From Methylomonas koyamae (GTDB lineage: Bacteria > Pseudomonadota > Gammaproteobacteria > Methylococcales > Methylomonadaceae): a stretch of 64,000 bases of DNA. A program made the position numbers and the translations under genes. The stretch is from assembly GCF_019669905.1 (NCBI RefSeq), contig NZ_AP019777.1, positions 1,488,001 through 1,552,000 on the forward strand. Reading direction: 5' to 3'. The notes under the pieces are model-generated. The model was given only the letters and a program-made list of their open reading frames with translations, did no database searches and had not been told where the DNA came from. Of this stretch, positions 47,002 through 56,698 are shown in pieces; position 1 is the first letter of the stretch, and each line of letters begins with the position of its first letter.

Positions 47002-47340
47002 TTAAGCCTTTTTAACGAATTCAGACTTTAATTTCATCGCGCCGATACCGTCGATTTTGCAATCGATGTCATGGTCGCCTTCGACCAAACGGATGTTTTT
47101 AACGCGGGTGCCGACTTTGACGACCAAAGACGAACCTTTGACTTTCAAATCCTTGATCACGGTAATGGTGTCGCCGTCTTGCAGGACGTTACCGTTGGCG
47201 TCTTTGACCACTTTCAGGTCGTCGTTATTTTCGACTGCGTCTTGCGACCATTCGTGGGCGCACAGCGAACAAACGAAATTGCTGCCGTCGTGGTAGGTAT
47301 ATTCGGAGCCGCATTGCGGGCAATTGGGTAGTTCGTTCAT
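47002..47340 (-). CDS. yjdM: Zinc-ribbon protein YjdM (PhnA family)
   Basis: 112 residues. An N-terminal zinc ribbon ([12 protein letters not shown], then [10 protein letters not shown]) is followed by the PhnA/YjdM beta-barrel domain ([20 protein letters not shown], then [21 protein letters not shown]). Despite the old name, a role in alkylphosphonate use is not established; function unknown. Monocistronic, with its 3' end next to the plus-strand terminator. Confidence 0.92.
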   Translation of the reverse strand: MNELPNCPQCGSEYTYHDGSNFVCSLCAHEWSQDAVENNDDLKVVKDANGNVLQDGDTITVIKDLKVKGSSLVVKVGTRVKNIRLVEGDHDIDCKIDGIGAMKLKSEFVKKA

Positions 47341-47500
47341 TGTTTTGGCCGATTCGTGTCAGGTAAAAAGCTGAGTGGCAGCTTGGATTGATAAAAACAG
47401 ACCGGACGGATGGGCTAATCAGCAATCCGCCGGGCTTGGTTTGGGGTTTTGGATTAATTCCGTGGCCTTCGGTCGGTGCGGCGGCCGCGGCCGGGGGGTA

Positions 47501-48541
47501 TCAACGATAGCGGACCTGCGGCTTGCCGCTGCCTGCGGCAATCTCGCCGATCGTAAAAGCGGTTTCGCCTTGCTGTTGCAGAATTTGTAGCGTGGCTGCT
47601 TCGTCGCTGGCGGCAATGCAAACGATCATGCCGATACCGCAGTTAAACGTCACCAGCATGTCTTCCTGGGCAACGTTGCCTTGTTGTTGCAACCATTGGA
47701 ATATTTCCGGTAATTGCCAGCTGTTCAGGTCGATATCGGCGTGCAATCCCTGCGGCAATACGCGCGGCAGGTTCTCGGTGATGCCGCCGCCGGTGATGTG
47801 CGCCATGGCATGTACCGGCACCGTTTTCAGCAATTCCAGCAGTGGTTTGACGTAAATCCGGGTCGGAGTCAGGAGCGTTTCGCCGAGCGGTTTGCCGTTT
47901 ACGGTGTCGGTCCAGGCCAATCCGCTACGCGCCACGATTTTGCGGATCAAGGAGTAGCCGTTCGAATGCGGCCCGGAGGAGGCGAGGGCTATCAGTTTGT
48001 CGCCGGCTTTGACTTGGCTGCCGTCGATGATTCGTTCTTTTTCGACGATGCCGACGCAAAAGCCGGCCAAATCGTAATCGCCGTCGGCGTACATGCCAGG
48101 CATTTCCGCGGTTTCGCCGCCGACCAACGCGGCGCCGGCTTGTTCGCAGCCCTTGCCGATGCCTTCGATGACGCTGGCCGCGGTATCGACCGCCAATTTG
48201 CCGGTTGCGAAATAATCCAAGAAGAACAGCGGCTCCGCACCTTGCACGACGATGTCGTTGACGCACATGGCAACCAAGTCGATGCCGACGCTGTTGTGGA
48301 TGTCCAAATCCAGGGCCAGTTTCAATTTGGTGCCGACACCGTCGGTGCCGGAGACCAACACCGGTTGTTGGTAACGGTCCAGAGGCAATTCGAATAGCGA
48401 ACCGAAGCCGCCGAGGCCGGCCATCACGCCTGCGTTACGGGTTCTGGCGGCGATGGGTTTGATGCGTTCCACCAAAGCGTTGCCCGCTTCGATATCGACG
48501 CCGGCGCTCTTGTAATTCAGGCGGTCTTGTTGTTCGCTCAA
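47501..48541 (-). CDS. purM: Phosphoribosylformylglycinamidine cyclo-ligase (AIR synthetase)
   Basis: 346 residues, full length. It closes the imidazole ring in purine synthesis using ATP. Family segments: [19 protein letters not shown] at the start, [48 protein letters not shown] and [16 protein letters not shown]. It is divergent from a DUF2066 gene, a common gammaproteobacterial arrangement. Confidence 0.96.
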   Translation of the reverse strand: MSEQQDRLNYKSAGVDIEAGNALVERIKPIAARTRNAGVMAGLGGFGSLFELPLDRYQQPVLVSGTDGVGTKLKLALDLDIHNSVGIDLVAMCVNDIVVQGAEPLFFLDYFATGKLAVDTAASVIEGIGKGCEQAGAALVGGETAEMPGMYADGDYDLAGFCVGIVEKERIIDGSQVKAGDKLIALASSGPHSNGYSLIRKIVARSGLAWTDTVNGKPLGETLLTPTRIYVKPLLELLKTVPVHAMAHITGGGITENLPRVLPQGLHADIDLNSWQLPEIFQWLQQQGNVAQEDMLVTFNCGIGMIVCIAASDEAATLQILQQQGETAFTIGEIAAGSGKPQVRYR

Positions 48542-48600
48542 TGTTGGCCTCTTGTTAAAGTTCAGGTTGAAACGACCGATATTGTACTATATTCCGATTA

Positions 48601-49446
48601 ATGCTGAGTCAGGGTAGGCGAGTGAGCAAGGTTTTTACGAAGCGTAAATCCGCGCGTTTATGCGTGTTGGTATTGGGTTTGCTGGGCGCAGTGATTACTG
48701 CCGATGCCGTCGAGGTGAAAGGCCTTTACGAAATCGAACTGGTTGCCCGCAGCCAGTCTGCCGAGGATCGGCTGCAAGCCATCAAGCAGGCCATGTATGC
48801 GGTTTTGAGCCGGGTGCTGGTGGCGGAAGACATTTCTAAAATTCCGGCGGTGCAGCAAGCGTTGGCCAGCGCGCAAAACTACGTCAAACAATCGCAATTT
48901 TCGTTGATCTCCGCCGACGAACAGCCGGACAACGAGGCGCGTTTGATTCGGGTGCAATTCGACGAAGACCAATTGATGCAGGTCATGCGCGATAGCCATG
49001 TCGGGATTTGGAGCGAGATTAGGCCGGAAACCTTGGTCTGGCTGGTCGTCGACGAGGACGGCGTGCGCCAGTTTTATAACGCCGATGCCATGCCGGAAGT
49101 GGAAAGCGCGCTGGCCTTCGCTGCTAAAATCAAGGGTATTCCGATGATTTACCCGATGCTGGATCTGGAAGAGCAGCAAAAGATTTCGGTCAGCGAAGTT
49201 CTGAGCGCCGATTCGCGTAATTTGTTAGCCGTCTCGGCGCGTTACGAAGTGACTTCGGTGATGGCCGGTCGCATCGCCAAAAAAGGCGGTTGCTGGCAAG
49301 GCGAATGGGCGTTTTATTTCGACGGCAAGATCAAGCAATGGAACAGCGAATGTTTGCCGTTGAAAGCGGCAGCAGTGGCCGGTGCCGAAGGGGCCTACCA
49401 AGTATTGTCCAATTATTACGGCGTCAAGCCGTCAGCCAACCAATAA
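48601..49446 (+). CDS. DUF2066 domain-containing exported protein
   Basis: 281 residues with an N-terminal hydrophobic signal (about 20-36, LCVLVLGLLGAVITADA). The remainder matches the DUF2066 pattern found next to purM in many gammaproteobacteria: VKGLYEIELVARSQSAEDRLQAI split over the motif, then LRPETLVWLVVDEDG-like and the late GGCWQGEWAFYFDGK. Function unknown; expected in the periplasm. An alternative GTG start at 48622 would shorten it slightly. It converges on a small membrane protein gene. Confidence 0.85.
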   Translation: MLSQGRRVSKVFTKRKSARLCVLVLGLLGAVITADAVEVKGLYEIELVARSQSAEDRLQAIKQAMYAVLSRVLVAEDISKIPAVQQALASAQNYVKQSQFSLISADEQPDNEARLIRVQFDEDQLMQVMRDSHVGIWSEIRPETLVWLVVDEDGVRQFYNADAMPEVESALAFAAKIKGIPMIYPMLDLEEQQKISVSEVLSADSRNLLAVSARYEVTSVMAGRIAKKGGCWQGEWAFYFDGKIKQWNSECLPLKAAAVAGAEGAYQVLSNYYGVKPSANQ

Positions 49447-49932
49447 GCTGTACAGGCCGTAAGCACCGCCGTAACTGGTCAAAAAATAGAAGAGAGCTAC
49501 GACCAGGCCGGCCGCGTTGTTGACGCGCAATACGTCTTTGAAAATCCTGCCGACAATAATCAAATCCCACAGCAGGAACAGGGCGAGCGTCATGTAGCTG
49601 GGCGTGTCTTCGGCTACGGTCGCCCAAAACAAGATCGGTGCCAGGAACAGCGCCACCACGTTCTCGCAGAACAATACCGCTGACGACACTTGGATGAAAG
49701 CGTTGATGGTCCCGTTGAGCAGCAAGACCAGCGCAATGAAAGCCAAGGTTAGCGAGGTCTCCAGCAGGACCTCGAGGATGGAATCGATATCGTCAACCAT
49801 GTTGAACTGGATGAAGAACACGATCGTGAAATAAAAAATCAGATTGTGTTTGAAGAAACGGGTTGACCGCGGCAGGTTCAATACCGAGACATTGAGCCAG
49901 CACAGCGGAAAATACTGTCTGATGATGTCCAT
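49432..49932 (-). CDS. Small polytopic membrane protein next to a dynamin-like GTPase gene
   Basis: 166 residues with four to five hydrophobic segments (about 28-44, 58-75, 85-105, 113-128 and 143-163). No family recognised. It begins 24 bases downstream of the degenerate GTPase gene on the same strand, so the pair is probably co-transcribed and may work at the inner membrane together. Its stop overlaps the 3' end of the DUF2066 gene by 15 bases on the opposite strand. Confidence 0.65.
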   Translation of the reverse strand: MDIIRQYFPLCWLNVSVLNLPRSTRFFKHNLIFYFTIVFFIQFNMVDDIDSILEVLLETSLTLAFIALVLLLNGTINAFIQVSSAVLFCENVVALFLAPILFWATVAEDTPSYMTLALFLLWDLIIVGRIFKDVLRVNNAAGLVVALFYFLTSYGGAYGLYSLLVG

Positions 49933-49956
49933 GGGAGCGATACCTCGGCTTGTGGT

Positions 49957-51321
49957 TTATTCTTCCGTCTCGGGATAAGGATAGGCGTCGTAAGGGCCTC
50001 GGTAGTCCGCTTGCTGGACGTGGCTGAATTGGTCGTTCAAAGCCTGCACCAAATCTTTGCTTTGCTCCATCAGGCCGAGCAGGCGTTTCCCGTTTTTCTT
50101 GTTTCTACCGACCGGCTCGGTGATAGGCAGCAGGGTTCGCCAGAATCCCAGACTTTTTTCGAATAAACCCACCAGGTTTTCGGTCAGGTTGAGTTGGGCC
50201 TGGCGTTTCAGCAGTTGTTTGATGACGAATTTGGCATTGACCCGGCTAACGATCATGTGCAACGGCGTCATGATGGCGATCAATGCCAGCACCATGATTG
50301 GCCCGATGATGGGGTCGAACAGCAGATCGAGTATACCGACCGCGATTTCGGCAAACAGCAGTAACATGATGATGAAGCTCAGCACGATCAGCGTCGACGC
50401 ATTGGAGCGTTCTTTCCAGGTATTCAGCGCATCTTCCACTTCCGGCATGATCACCTGGTCGATGGCGAGTATGCTGCTTTCCAGCGAGTCCAGGATTCGG
50501 TATGAGCGAGCGTTATTGAGATTGCCGAAGCGCTGGTCGAAGGGTGCGGTGTCGCCGGCTTGAGACAGTACCGCGAACTGGCCGGTATGGATGCCGAGTC
50601 CGGCCAGACGGCGCTGCCAGGATGCGGCGATTTCCTGGCTTTTGGCCGGATCGATAGTGATTTCGGAATGGTCGACAACGAACAGGAATTTGTTCGAATC
50701 CTGATGGGCAACGATGGTGCTCAGCGTGTCTTTGATCAATTCGGCGTCGGCCTCAAACAAATCGGTAAACACCAATACCAGATCGGAAATGCCGATCACG
50801 TATTTGCGCAACAGTGCCGACGTCGGCGATTCCTGATTCGGATTCAACACCGGGGTGTCTATGACCAGTTTGTTTTTCAATTTGGCGCTATTGGCGGTCA
50901 CCAACTCCAGATAGGCGTTGGTTTTGCCGCCTTCGCCGGGTACGGTTTGTTCGAGTACGCGGCTGATCTGGTAGAACGGCAGGCGGTGGTCGGCGTCCAG
51001 AGCGGTTCCCGGCAGGGTGGCGGTCGTCGCTTGCGGGGTATATTGCAATACCGTGAATTTGTGGCGCGAGGTGTTCAGTTGCACACCCAGATAACGGTTG
51101 ATGAATTCGGACTTAGCGGGAGAATAGCCGCCCAGCGTGCTGACGATAGGCCACCAACTGGTTTTGCGGGCGGTGGTTTCGTCGTGGTCGATCAAGCCCA
51201 GTTCGAATTCGATTTCATCCAACTCCTGAAAGATTTTTGCGGTTTTCTGCAAAATCGGATCGTTGCCCGCGAATTGCCGTTCGAGATTGGTCAGGTGCTT
51301 GCTTACCGTTTTATCCGCCAT
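49957..51321 (-). CDS. Membrane-associated protein with a degenerate dynamin-like GTPase domain
   Basis: 454 residues. Residues 64-79 (GGYSPAKSEFINRYLG) align with the dynamin/EHD P-loop GxxSSGKSEFINALLG, but the Gly before Lys is Ala. The later VIDTPVLNP resembles the DxxG switch (DTPG) with Gly lost, and FLFVVDHSEI occupies the G4 region. Two strong membrane helices at about 318-360 (TLIVLSFIIMLLLFAEIAVG and then IMVLALIAIMTPLHM) are followed by a helical C-terminus. Nucleotide binding is therefore uncertain. Paired with a small membrane protein; function unknown, possibly membrane remodelling. Confidence 0.7.
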   Translation of the reverse strand: MADKTVSKHLTNLERQFAGNDPILQKTAKIFQELDEIEFELGLIDHDETTARKTSWWPIVSTLGGYSPAKSEFINRYLGVQLNTSRHKFTVLQYTPQATTATLPGTALDADHRLPFYQISRVLEQTVPGEGGKTNAYLELVTANSAKLKNKLVIDTPVLNPNQESPTSALLRKYVIGISDLVLVFTDLFEADAELIKDTLSTIVAHQDSNKFLFVVDHSEITIDPAKSQEIAASWQRRLAGLGIHTGQFAVLSQAGDTAPFDQRFGNLNNARSYRILDSLESSILAIDQVIMPEVEDALNTWKERSNASTLIVLSFIIMLLLFAEIAVGILDLLFDPIIGPIMVLALIAIMTPLHMIVSRVNAKFVIKQLLKRQAQLNLTENLVGLFEKSLGFWRTLLPITEPVGRNKKNGKRLLGLMEQSKDLVQALNDQFSHVQQADYRGPYDAYPYPETEE

Positions 51322-51469
51322 GGTATGTGAACCTTATGCTGCTGGTTGTGGGGTGTTCATCAGACGGCGGGAGTATACACCGATGGCCTTAATCGGAGAA
51401 AAAAACCTGCCGGAAGCCGCCGGCAAGTCTGGGGCAAGGGATGGATGAAGTGCGGCCCCGTGCCGCGGC

Positions 51470-52891
51470 TTATTCCTTGATATCGAGCTCCTTGATTTTG
51501 CGGGTCAGCGTGTTGCGGCCGTAGCCCAATAGCAAGGCGGCCTCGTGTTTACGGCCATGGGTATGGTTCAACGCGGCTTCGATCAATAGGGTTTCGACCG
51601 ACGGAATCGCGTGTTTGGCGATGTCGACTTTGCCGGACGTTAGCTGCTGCTTGATCCAGGTCTTGAATTGGCTTTCCCAATCGCCGCTGCCGGATTCGCT
51701 AGTAGCCGTTTCGGCGTGGCTGTGGCTCAACTCGGGAGGCAGGTCTTCGATATGGATTTCGCGCCCGGATGCCATTACCGTCAGCCAACGGCAAATGTTT
51801 TCCAACTGGCGCACGTTGCCCGGCCAGCGCAAGGTGCTGAGGAAGGCCTCGGTATCGGGTTTTAACACCTTGATTTCGGTGTTCAATTCTTTCGCGCTTT
51901 GGTACAGGTAATGCCGCATCAGCAAACCGATGTCCTGCCGCCGCTCGCGCAACGGCGGAATATGGATGCGGATCACGTTCAAGCGGTGAAATAAATCTTC
52001 CCTGAACCGGCCTTGGGCGACCAGCGCCTCCAAATCCTGGTGAGTGGCGGCAATGATGCGGACGTTGACCTTGACCGAAGTATGCGCGCCGACCGGATAA
52101 AATTCATTGTCCGCCAGCACCCGCAATAATCGGGTTTGCAATTCGGCCGGCATGTCGCCGATTTCGTCCAGAAACAGCGTGCCGTTGTTGGCTTGTTCGA
52201 AGCGGCCGATGCGGCGGGCTTGGGCGCCGGTAAACGCGCCTTTTTCATGGCCGAACAGTTCGGACTCCATCAAATCTTTCGGAATCGCCGCCATGTTCAA
52301 TGCAATGAAAGGCTGGTCGGCGCGCGGGCTATGCCGGTGCAGAGCTTTCGCCACCAGTTCCTTGCCGGTGCCGGATTCGCCGTTGATCAGGACGGTAATG
52401 TGGGAACGGGCCAGGCGGCCGATGGCGCGAAACACTTCTTGCATCGCCGGTGCTTCGCCGATGATTTCCGGCGTCTCCTGCACCCGGTCCTGTTCCTGGG
52501 CGCTATCGCTGTGGCGTTGCCGGCTGTGGGCGCAGGCGCGCTGTACCGTTTCGACGACTTCGGTGACATCGAACGGTTTGGGCAGGTATTCGAAAGCGCC
52601 GCCGTGAAATGCCGAAACTGCGCTCTCCAAGTCCGAGTGCGCGGTCATAACGATGACCGGCAGCTCGGGATAACTGTTTTGTATGTTGCGCAGCAATTCG
52701 AAACCGTCCATGCCCGGCATGCGGATGTCGGTAATTAGCACGTGCGGCAAACCCTGGGGCAGCGATTTTAACAATTCGCCGGCATTGGAGAAGCTCTGGG
52801 TACTGGCTCCGGCTTTCTGCAGGGCTTTTTCAAGTACCCAGCGGATGGATTTGTCATCATCGACAATCCAGACCTTGTCAGGAATTTGCAT
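51470..52891 (-). CDS. ntrC: Nitrogen regulation response regulator NtrC
   Basis: 473 residues. Receiver domain with the phospho-acceptor Asp in LITDIRMPGMDGFELL (about residue 55), AAA+ domain with GESGTGKE, GAFTGA and FLDEIGDMP, and a C-terminal Fis-type HTH (HEAALLLGYGRNTLTRKIKEL). Phosphorylated by NtrB under nitrogen limitation, it activates sigma-54 promoters through TGCACCA-type sites such as those noted near ntrB and glnK. Its start overlaps the ntrB 3' end by 14 bases. Confidence 0.96.
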   Translation of the reverse strand: MQIPDKVWIVDDDKSIRWVLEKALQKAGASTQSFSNAGELLKSLPQGLPHVLITDIRMPGMDGFELLRNIQNSYPELPVIVMTAHSDLESAVSAFHGGAFEYLPKPFDVTEVVETVQRACAHSRQRHSDSAQEQDRVQETPEIIGEAPAMQEVFRAIGRLARSHITVLINGESGTGKELVAKALHRHSPRADQPFIALNMAAIPKDLMESELFGHEKGAFTGAQARRIGRFEQANNGTLFLDEIGDMPAELQTRLLRVLADNEFYPVGAHTSVKVNVRIIAATHQDLEALVAQGRFREDLFHRLNVIRIHIPPLRERRQDIGLLMRHYLYQSAKELNTEIKVLKPDTEAFLSTLRWPGNVRQLENICRWLTVMASGREIHIEDLPPELSHSHAETATSESGSGDWESQFKTWIKQQLTSGKVDIAKHAIPSVETLLIEAALNHTHGRKHEAALLLGYGRNTLTRKIKELDIKE

Positions 52892-53933
52892 GATTTTTCT
52901 CCAAAGGTAGGTAGATGGAAAACACGGTGTGGCCGGGTTCGCTTTCGCATTCGATCAGGCCGTTATGCTGGTTGATCAAGGATTGCGCGATCGACAGGCC
53001 CAGCCCGGTTCCTTCGGCGCGGCCGGTGATCATCGGGTAAAAAATTTGTCCCATCAGCTCGGGTTTGATGCCGGGGCCATTGTCGATGATGTCTATTTTT
53101 ACCGTCAGCCGGTAACGTTTGCGGCCTATCGTCATATGCCGTTGCACCCGTGTTTTGATCGTAATCCGGCCGTCGTTCTGCAAGGCCTGCACCGCATTGC
53201 GGACGATGTTCAACAACGCCTGAATCAATTGGTTTTTGTCGGCGAAAATCTCCGGAATACTCGGATCGTAGTTGGTTTGCAGTACGATGCCTTTGGTCGA
53301 TTCCGCCGCCACCAGATGGCGGACGCGTTCCAGCACTTCGTGAATATTCAGCAAGCTTTTATTGGCCGGCTTGTTCGGGCCCAGCATTTTGTCCATCAGA
53401 TCCTGCAAACGGTCGGACTCGGCGATGATGATTTGGGTGTATTCCTTCAGTTCCGGGTCTTGCAATTCCAAATCCAGCAATTGCGCCGCACCGCGGAGGC
53501 CGCCGAGCGGATTCTTGATTTCATGGGCCAAACCGCGCACCAGCATCCGGCTGGTGTTTTGCTGGGCCAGCAATTGCTCTTCCTTGGTAATACGCAAATG
53601 CCGGTCCACCTGTTGCAGCTCTATCAATATCTCGCTGAGTTCACCCTCTTCCAGCAACGGCGTTGCGCTCAGATTCACGGTAATCGACTGGTTGAGCCGC
53701 TCTAGGATCAGTTCTCTATCGACCAGAGGCTCCAGCATATACAAGCGCGGCAGTAATTCATTAAATAGACTGTTGTGTGCGGTTTTGAATAATTTGTGCG
53801 CGGTATGGCCAAGCAAATGCTTGGCGCTGTCCGCCAACAGCATCTCGCCCGCCGGGTTAATGTAGATCAGCCGCAAATCCTTATCGAATAGCAGGATTGC
53901 TTCGTTTAAGTGGTCGAGTATTTTTTTGTGCAC
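52878..53933 (-). CDS. ntrB: Nitrogen regulation sensor kinase/phosphatase NtrB
   Basis: 351 residues, full length. An N-terminal PAS domain (LNEAILLFDKDLRLIYINPAGE), a phospho-acceptor His in RGLAHEIKNPLGGLRGAAQ (about residue 137), and a GHKL ATPase domain with NIVRNAVQAL, DNGPGI and GTGLGLSIAQSL. Soluble, controlled by PII (GlnK). It overlaps ntrC, with a predicted sigma-54 promoter about 37 bases before its start. Confidence 0.96.
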   Translation of the reverse strand: MHKKILDHLNEAILLFDKDLRLIYINPAGEMLLADSAKHLLGHTAHKLFKTAHNSLFNELLPRLYMLEPLVDRELILERLNQSITVNLSATPLLEEGELSEILIELQQVDRHLRITKEEQLLAQQNTSRMLVRGLAHEIKNPLGGLRGAAQLLDLELQDPELKEYTQIIIAESDRLQDLMDKMLGPNKPANKSLLNIHEVLERVRHLVAAESTKGIVLQTNYDPSIPEIFADKNQLIQALLNIVRNAVQALQNDGRITIKTRVQRHMTIGRKRYRLTVKIDIIDNGPGIKPELMGQIFYPMITGRAEGTGLGLSIAQSLINQHNGLIECESEPGHTVFSIYLPLEKNHANS

Positions 53934-53969
53934 TGGAAACGGATATCCTTAAAAGTCCTGACCAATTAA

Positions 53970-53985
53970 AGCAATATGTACGCCA
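53970..53985 (-). promoter_or_regulatory. Sigma-54 promoter of ntrBC
   Basis: On the minus strand the site reads TGGCGTACATATTGCT, with GG and GC in the -24/-12 register and two mismatches to TGGCAC in the -24 box. Predicted start near 53959, about 26 bases before the ntrB ATG. Confidence 0.75.
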
Positions 53986-54068
53986 ACGCTCTGAATCTTA
54001 AGCCTGGCGCGCCTTTTCAGGTAAAGTGCTCGATGAGCCTGCTATTTTAGTGCATATGCTGGAGCAAT

Positions 54069-54085
54069 AGCACCATAATGGTGCG
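54069..54085. promoter_or_regulatory. NtrC binding palindrome upstream of ntrBC
   Basis: AGCACCA-TAA-TGGTGCG is a near-perfect copy of TGCACCA-N3-TGGTGCA (one mismatch per arm, symmetric core GCACCATAATGGTGC). It lies about 85 bases upstream of the ntrB -24 element, an enhancer distance. Confidence 0.8.
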
Positions 54086-54310
54086 CTCAGCTGGTGCTTG
54101 CCGATTCGTCTAGCACCGGCTCGTCGGTGCGGCGGAAATTTTTTTGGGCAGATACTGGACCGCTCAGGGTTCGGCAAACATCAGCTCGATGCAGGTTTAG
54201 GCCGAGCGCCGATTGGCCTTGTCGGTCTTGTTCTTAGGGCTGCGTGCGATAGGGTTAATCGAGGTGCGGCAGGAGCGGCATCCTCCATTAGATTGTTCGT
54301 TTGTTTGGAA

Positions 54311-55087
54311 TCAGGGCAGGTAGTCGATGGTCAGTGGCGCGTGGTCGCTGAAACGCTGTTGCTTGTAGATTTGCGCGGCCGTCGCTTTGCCGCCGATTCC
54401 CGGTGTGGCGATTTGGTAATCGATGCGCCATCCCACATTCTTGGCCCAAGCCTGGCCGCGGTTGCTCCACCAAGTGTAACAGTCGTCGGTGGCCTCGGGA
54501 TGCAAATAACGGTAAGTGTCCACCCAGCCCAATTCGTCCAGCACCCGCGTCATCCAGGCCCGTTCTTCCGGCAAAAAGCCGGAATTCTTTTGATTGCCGC
54601 GCCAGTTTTTCAGATCGGCCGGCCGATGCGCAATATTCCAGTCGCCGCAAACCACAACCTCGCGGCCGCTGCCGATTAGCTCTGCCAAATGCGGGAAAAA
54701 TCGCTCCATCACGCTGAATTTGATCGCCTGGCGTTCTTCGCCGCTGGACCCGGACGGCAGGTACAGCGAGACGATAGACAAGTTGCCGACCCGGATCTCC
54801 AAATAACGGCCTTCGCTGTCGATATCGGCGTATCCCAGGCCTTCGATAACGGCATCGGCCGGCGTTTTGCTATAAATGCCGACGCCGCTGTAGCCTTTTT
54901 TCTCGGCGTAATGGAAGTAGCCGTGCAGGCCGTCCGGATTCAGCATCTGGGCAGTTAGGTCGGCGGCTTGAGCTTTCAGTTCCTGCAGGCAAACGAAATC
55001 GGCATTCTGGTTGCTAAGCCATTGGTAAAAACCTTTATTAGCTGCGGAACGGATGCCGTTCAGGTTGGCGGAAATAATGCGGAGCAT
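54311..55087 (-). CDS. xthA: Exodeoxyribonuclease III (ExoIII/XthA-type AP endonuclease)
   Basis: 258 residues. The exonuclease-endonuclease-phosphatase fold is clear: ISANLNGIRSAANKGFYQWL, FVCLQELKAQ with the metal Glu, GDWNIAHRPADLKNW with the Asp/Asn pair, WRIDYQIATP, and the catalytic His in SDHAPLTIDY. It nicks DNA at abasic sites and degrades 3' ends. It sits between glnA and ntrB without a functional link to nitrogen control. It starts about 35 bases beyond the glnA terminator. Confidence 0.94.
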   Translation of the reverse strand: MLRIISANLNGIRSAANKGFYQWLSNQNADFVCLQELKAQAADLTAQMLNPDGLHGYFHYAEKKGYSGVGIYSKTPADAVIEGLGYADIDSEGRYLEIRVGNLSIVSLYLPSGSSGEERQAIKFSVMERFFPHLAELIGSGREVVVCGDWNIAHRPADLKNWRGNQKNSGFLPEERAWMTRVLDELGWVDTYRYLHPEATDDCYTWWSNRGQAWAKNVGWRIDYQIATPGIGGKATAAQIYKQQRFSDHAPLTIDYLP

Positions 55088-55123
55088 GGCAGTTTGGGGA
55101 TGGGGGCGGCGAGAGGCATAAAA

Positions 55124-55154
55124 AACCCCGCGAAGCCTTGAAGCTTGCGGGGTT
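55124..55154 (-). terminator. Intrinsic terminator of glnA
   Basis: On the minus strand AACCCCGC (stem), a 15-base loop that itself folds (AAGCTTCAAGGCTT), then GCGGGGTT followed by TTTT. It lies about 40 bases after the glnA stop. Confidence 0.85.
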
Positions 55155-55192
55155 CTGGGAAGGTGCGGGACTGTGTGGAACAGCCCTACAAC

Positions 55193-56602
55193 TTACAGGC
55201 TGTAGTACATGTCCAACTCAACCGGGTGAGTGCTCATGCGCAGGCGGGTAACATCCTGTTTTTTCAGCTCGATGTAGCCGTCGATCACGTCGTCGGTGAA
55301 TACACCGCCGCGGGTCAAGAACTCGCGGTCTTTGTCCAGTGCATCCAGCGCTTCGTCCAGAGAGAACGCGACTTGTGGGATGGCTTTTTCTTCTTCCGGT
55401 GGCAGATCGTACAAATCTTTGTCCATCGCATCGCCCGGATGGATTTTGTTTTGGATGCCGTCCAAGCCCGCCATCAGCATTGCGGAGAATGCCAGATATG
55501 GGTTAGCGGTTGAGTCCGGGAAACGCACTTCGATACGGCGGCCTTTCGGATTGTTGACGTAAGGAATGCGGATGGAGGCAGAGCGGTTACGCGCTGAGTA
55601 TGCCAGCATCACAGGCGCTTCGAAGCCGGGAACCAGACGTTTGTAGCTGTTGGTTGAGGCGTTGGTGATTGCGTTCAGGGCTTTGGCGTGTTTGATGATG
55701 CCGCCGATGTAGTACAGCGCGGTTTCTGACAGGCCGCCGTACAGATTGCCGGTGAACAGGTTGACGCCGCCTTTAGCCAGAGATTGGTGGACGTGCATGC
55801 CGCTGCCGTTGTCGCCTACCAGCGGTTTAGGCATGAAAGTCGCGGTTTTACCGTAAGCATGGGCGATGTTGGCGATGACGTATTTCAGTTCCAATACTTC
55901 GTCGGCTTTTTTAACCAAAGTGTTGAATTTAGAACCGATTTCGCATTGGCCGGCGGTCGCCACTTCGTGGTGGTGAACTTCGACGGTTTGACCCATTTCT
56001 TCCAGAACCAAGCACATCGCGGAGCGCATGTCCTGGAAGGAATCGACTGGCGGGACGGGGAAGTAACCGCCTTTAATGCCTGGACGGTGGCCGATGTTGC
56101 CGTTTTCGTAGACTTTTTCCGAGTTCCAGCCGGCTTCTTCGGAGTCGATTTGGTATGAGCAGCCGCCCATGCCGGCGCTCCAGCGCACGTCGTCGAAAAT
56201 GAAGAATTCGTTTTCCGGTCCGAACAACGCGGTGTCGGCGATACCGGTGGATTGCATGTAAGCTTCGGCGCGTTTGGCGATAGAGCGCGGGTCGCGAACA
56301 TAGCCTTGCATGTCTTTCGGTTCGATGATGTCGCAGCGCAAGATCAGGGTTTTATCGTCGAAAAACGGATCGATTTTGGCGGTGCTGGGGTCCGGCATCA
56401 GAATCATGTCGGATTCGTTAATGTGTTTCCAACCGGCGATCGACGAACCGTCGAACATGTTGCCTTCTTCGAAGGTGTCTTCGTCGATGGTATGCGCAGG
56501 GAAGGTGACGTGTTGTTCCTTGCCGCGGGTATCGCAGAAGCGGAAATCGACGAATTTGACGTCGTTTTCTTGGATGAGTTTAAGAACGTGATCTACTGAC
56601 AT
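55193..56602 (-). CDS. glnA: Glutamine synthetase, type I
   Basis: 469 residues, the GSI-beta size. It makes glutamine from glutamate, ammonia and ATP. Family segments: [19 protein letters not shown] at the start, [28 protein letters not shown] HVHQS, and the adenylylation loop [14 protein letters not shown] with the target Tyr near residue 398, so it is expected to be controlled by GlnE. It is separated from the porin gene by a strong terminator. No well-spaced sigma-54 promoter was found in its 150-base leader. Confidence 0.97.
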   Translation of the reverse strand: MSVDHVLKLIQENDVKFVDFRFCDTRGKEQHVTFPAHTIDEDTFEEGNMFDGSSIAGWKHINESDMILMPDPSTAKIDPFFDDKTLILRCDIIEPKDMQGYVRDPRSIAKRAEAYMQSTGIADTALFGPENEFFIFDDVRWSAGMGGCSYQIDSEEAGWNSEKVYENGNIGHRPGIKGGYFPVPPVDSFQDMRSAMCLVLEEMGQTVEVHHHEVATAGQCEIGSKFNTLVKKADEVLELKYVIANIAHAYGKTATFMPKPLVGDNGSGMHVHQSLAKGGVNLFTGNLYGGLSETALYYIGGIIKHAKALNAITNASTNSYKRLVPGFEAPVMLAYSARNRSASIRIPYVNNPKGRRIEVRFPDSTANPYLAFSAMLMAGLDGIQNKIHPGDAMDKDLYDLPPEEEKAIPQVAFSLDEALDALDKDREFLTRGGVFTDDVIDGYIELKKQDVTRLRMSTHPVELDMYYSL

Positions 56603-56698
56603 CGGCCAAAATCTCCTAGTGGATGGTTATTGTTTTAGGGTTAAAAACACCGGCAGTTACGATAGCATCAATTGCTAGCAAGGGCCAGAAAAATCAAA

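Larger units (their letters stand above)
53934..54310. other. Regulatory intergenic region upstream of ntrB
   Basis: 377 bases without a credible gene. It contains the sigma-54 promoter and the NtrC palindrome listed separately, plus further GGTGC/GCACC half-sites (around 54092, 54113 and 54135). It also holds the end of the xthA transcript. Confidence 0.7.

Noticed and set aside
56660..56690. Sigma-54-like TGGCCCTTGCTAGCAA upstream of glnA (minus strand)
   Set aside because: GG to GC spacing is one base short (N9 rather than N10), so it is not listed as a promoter.
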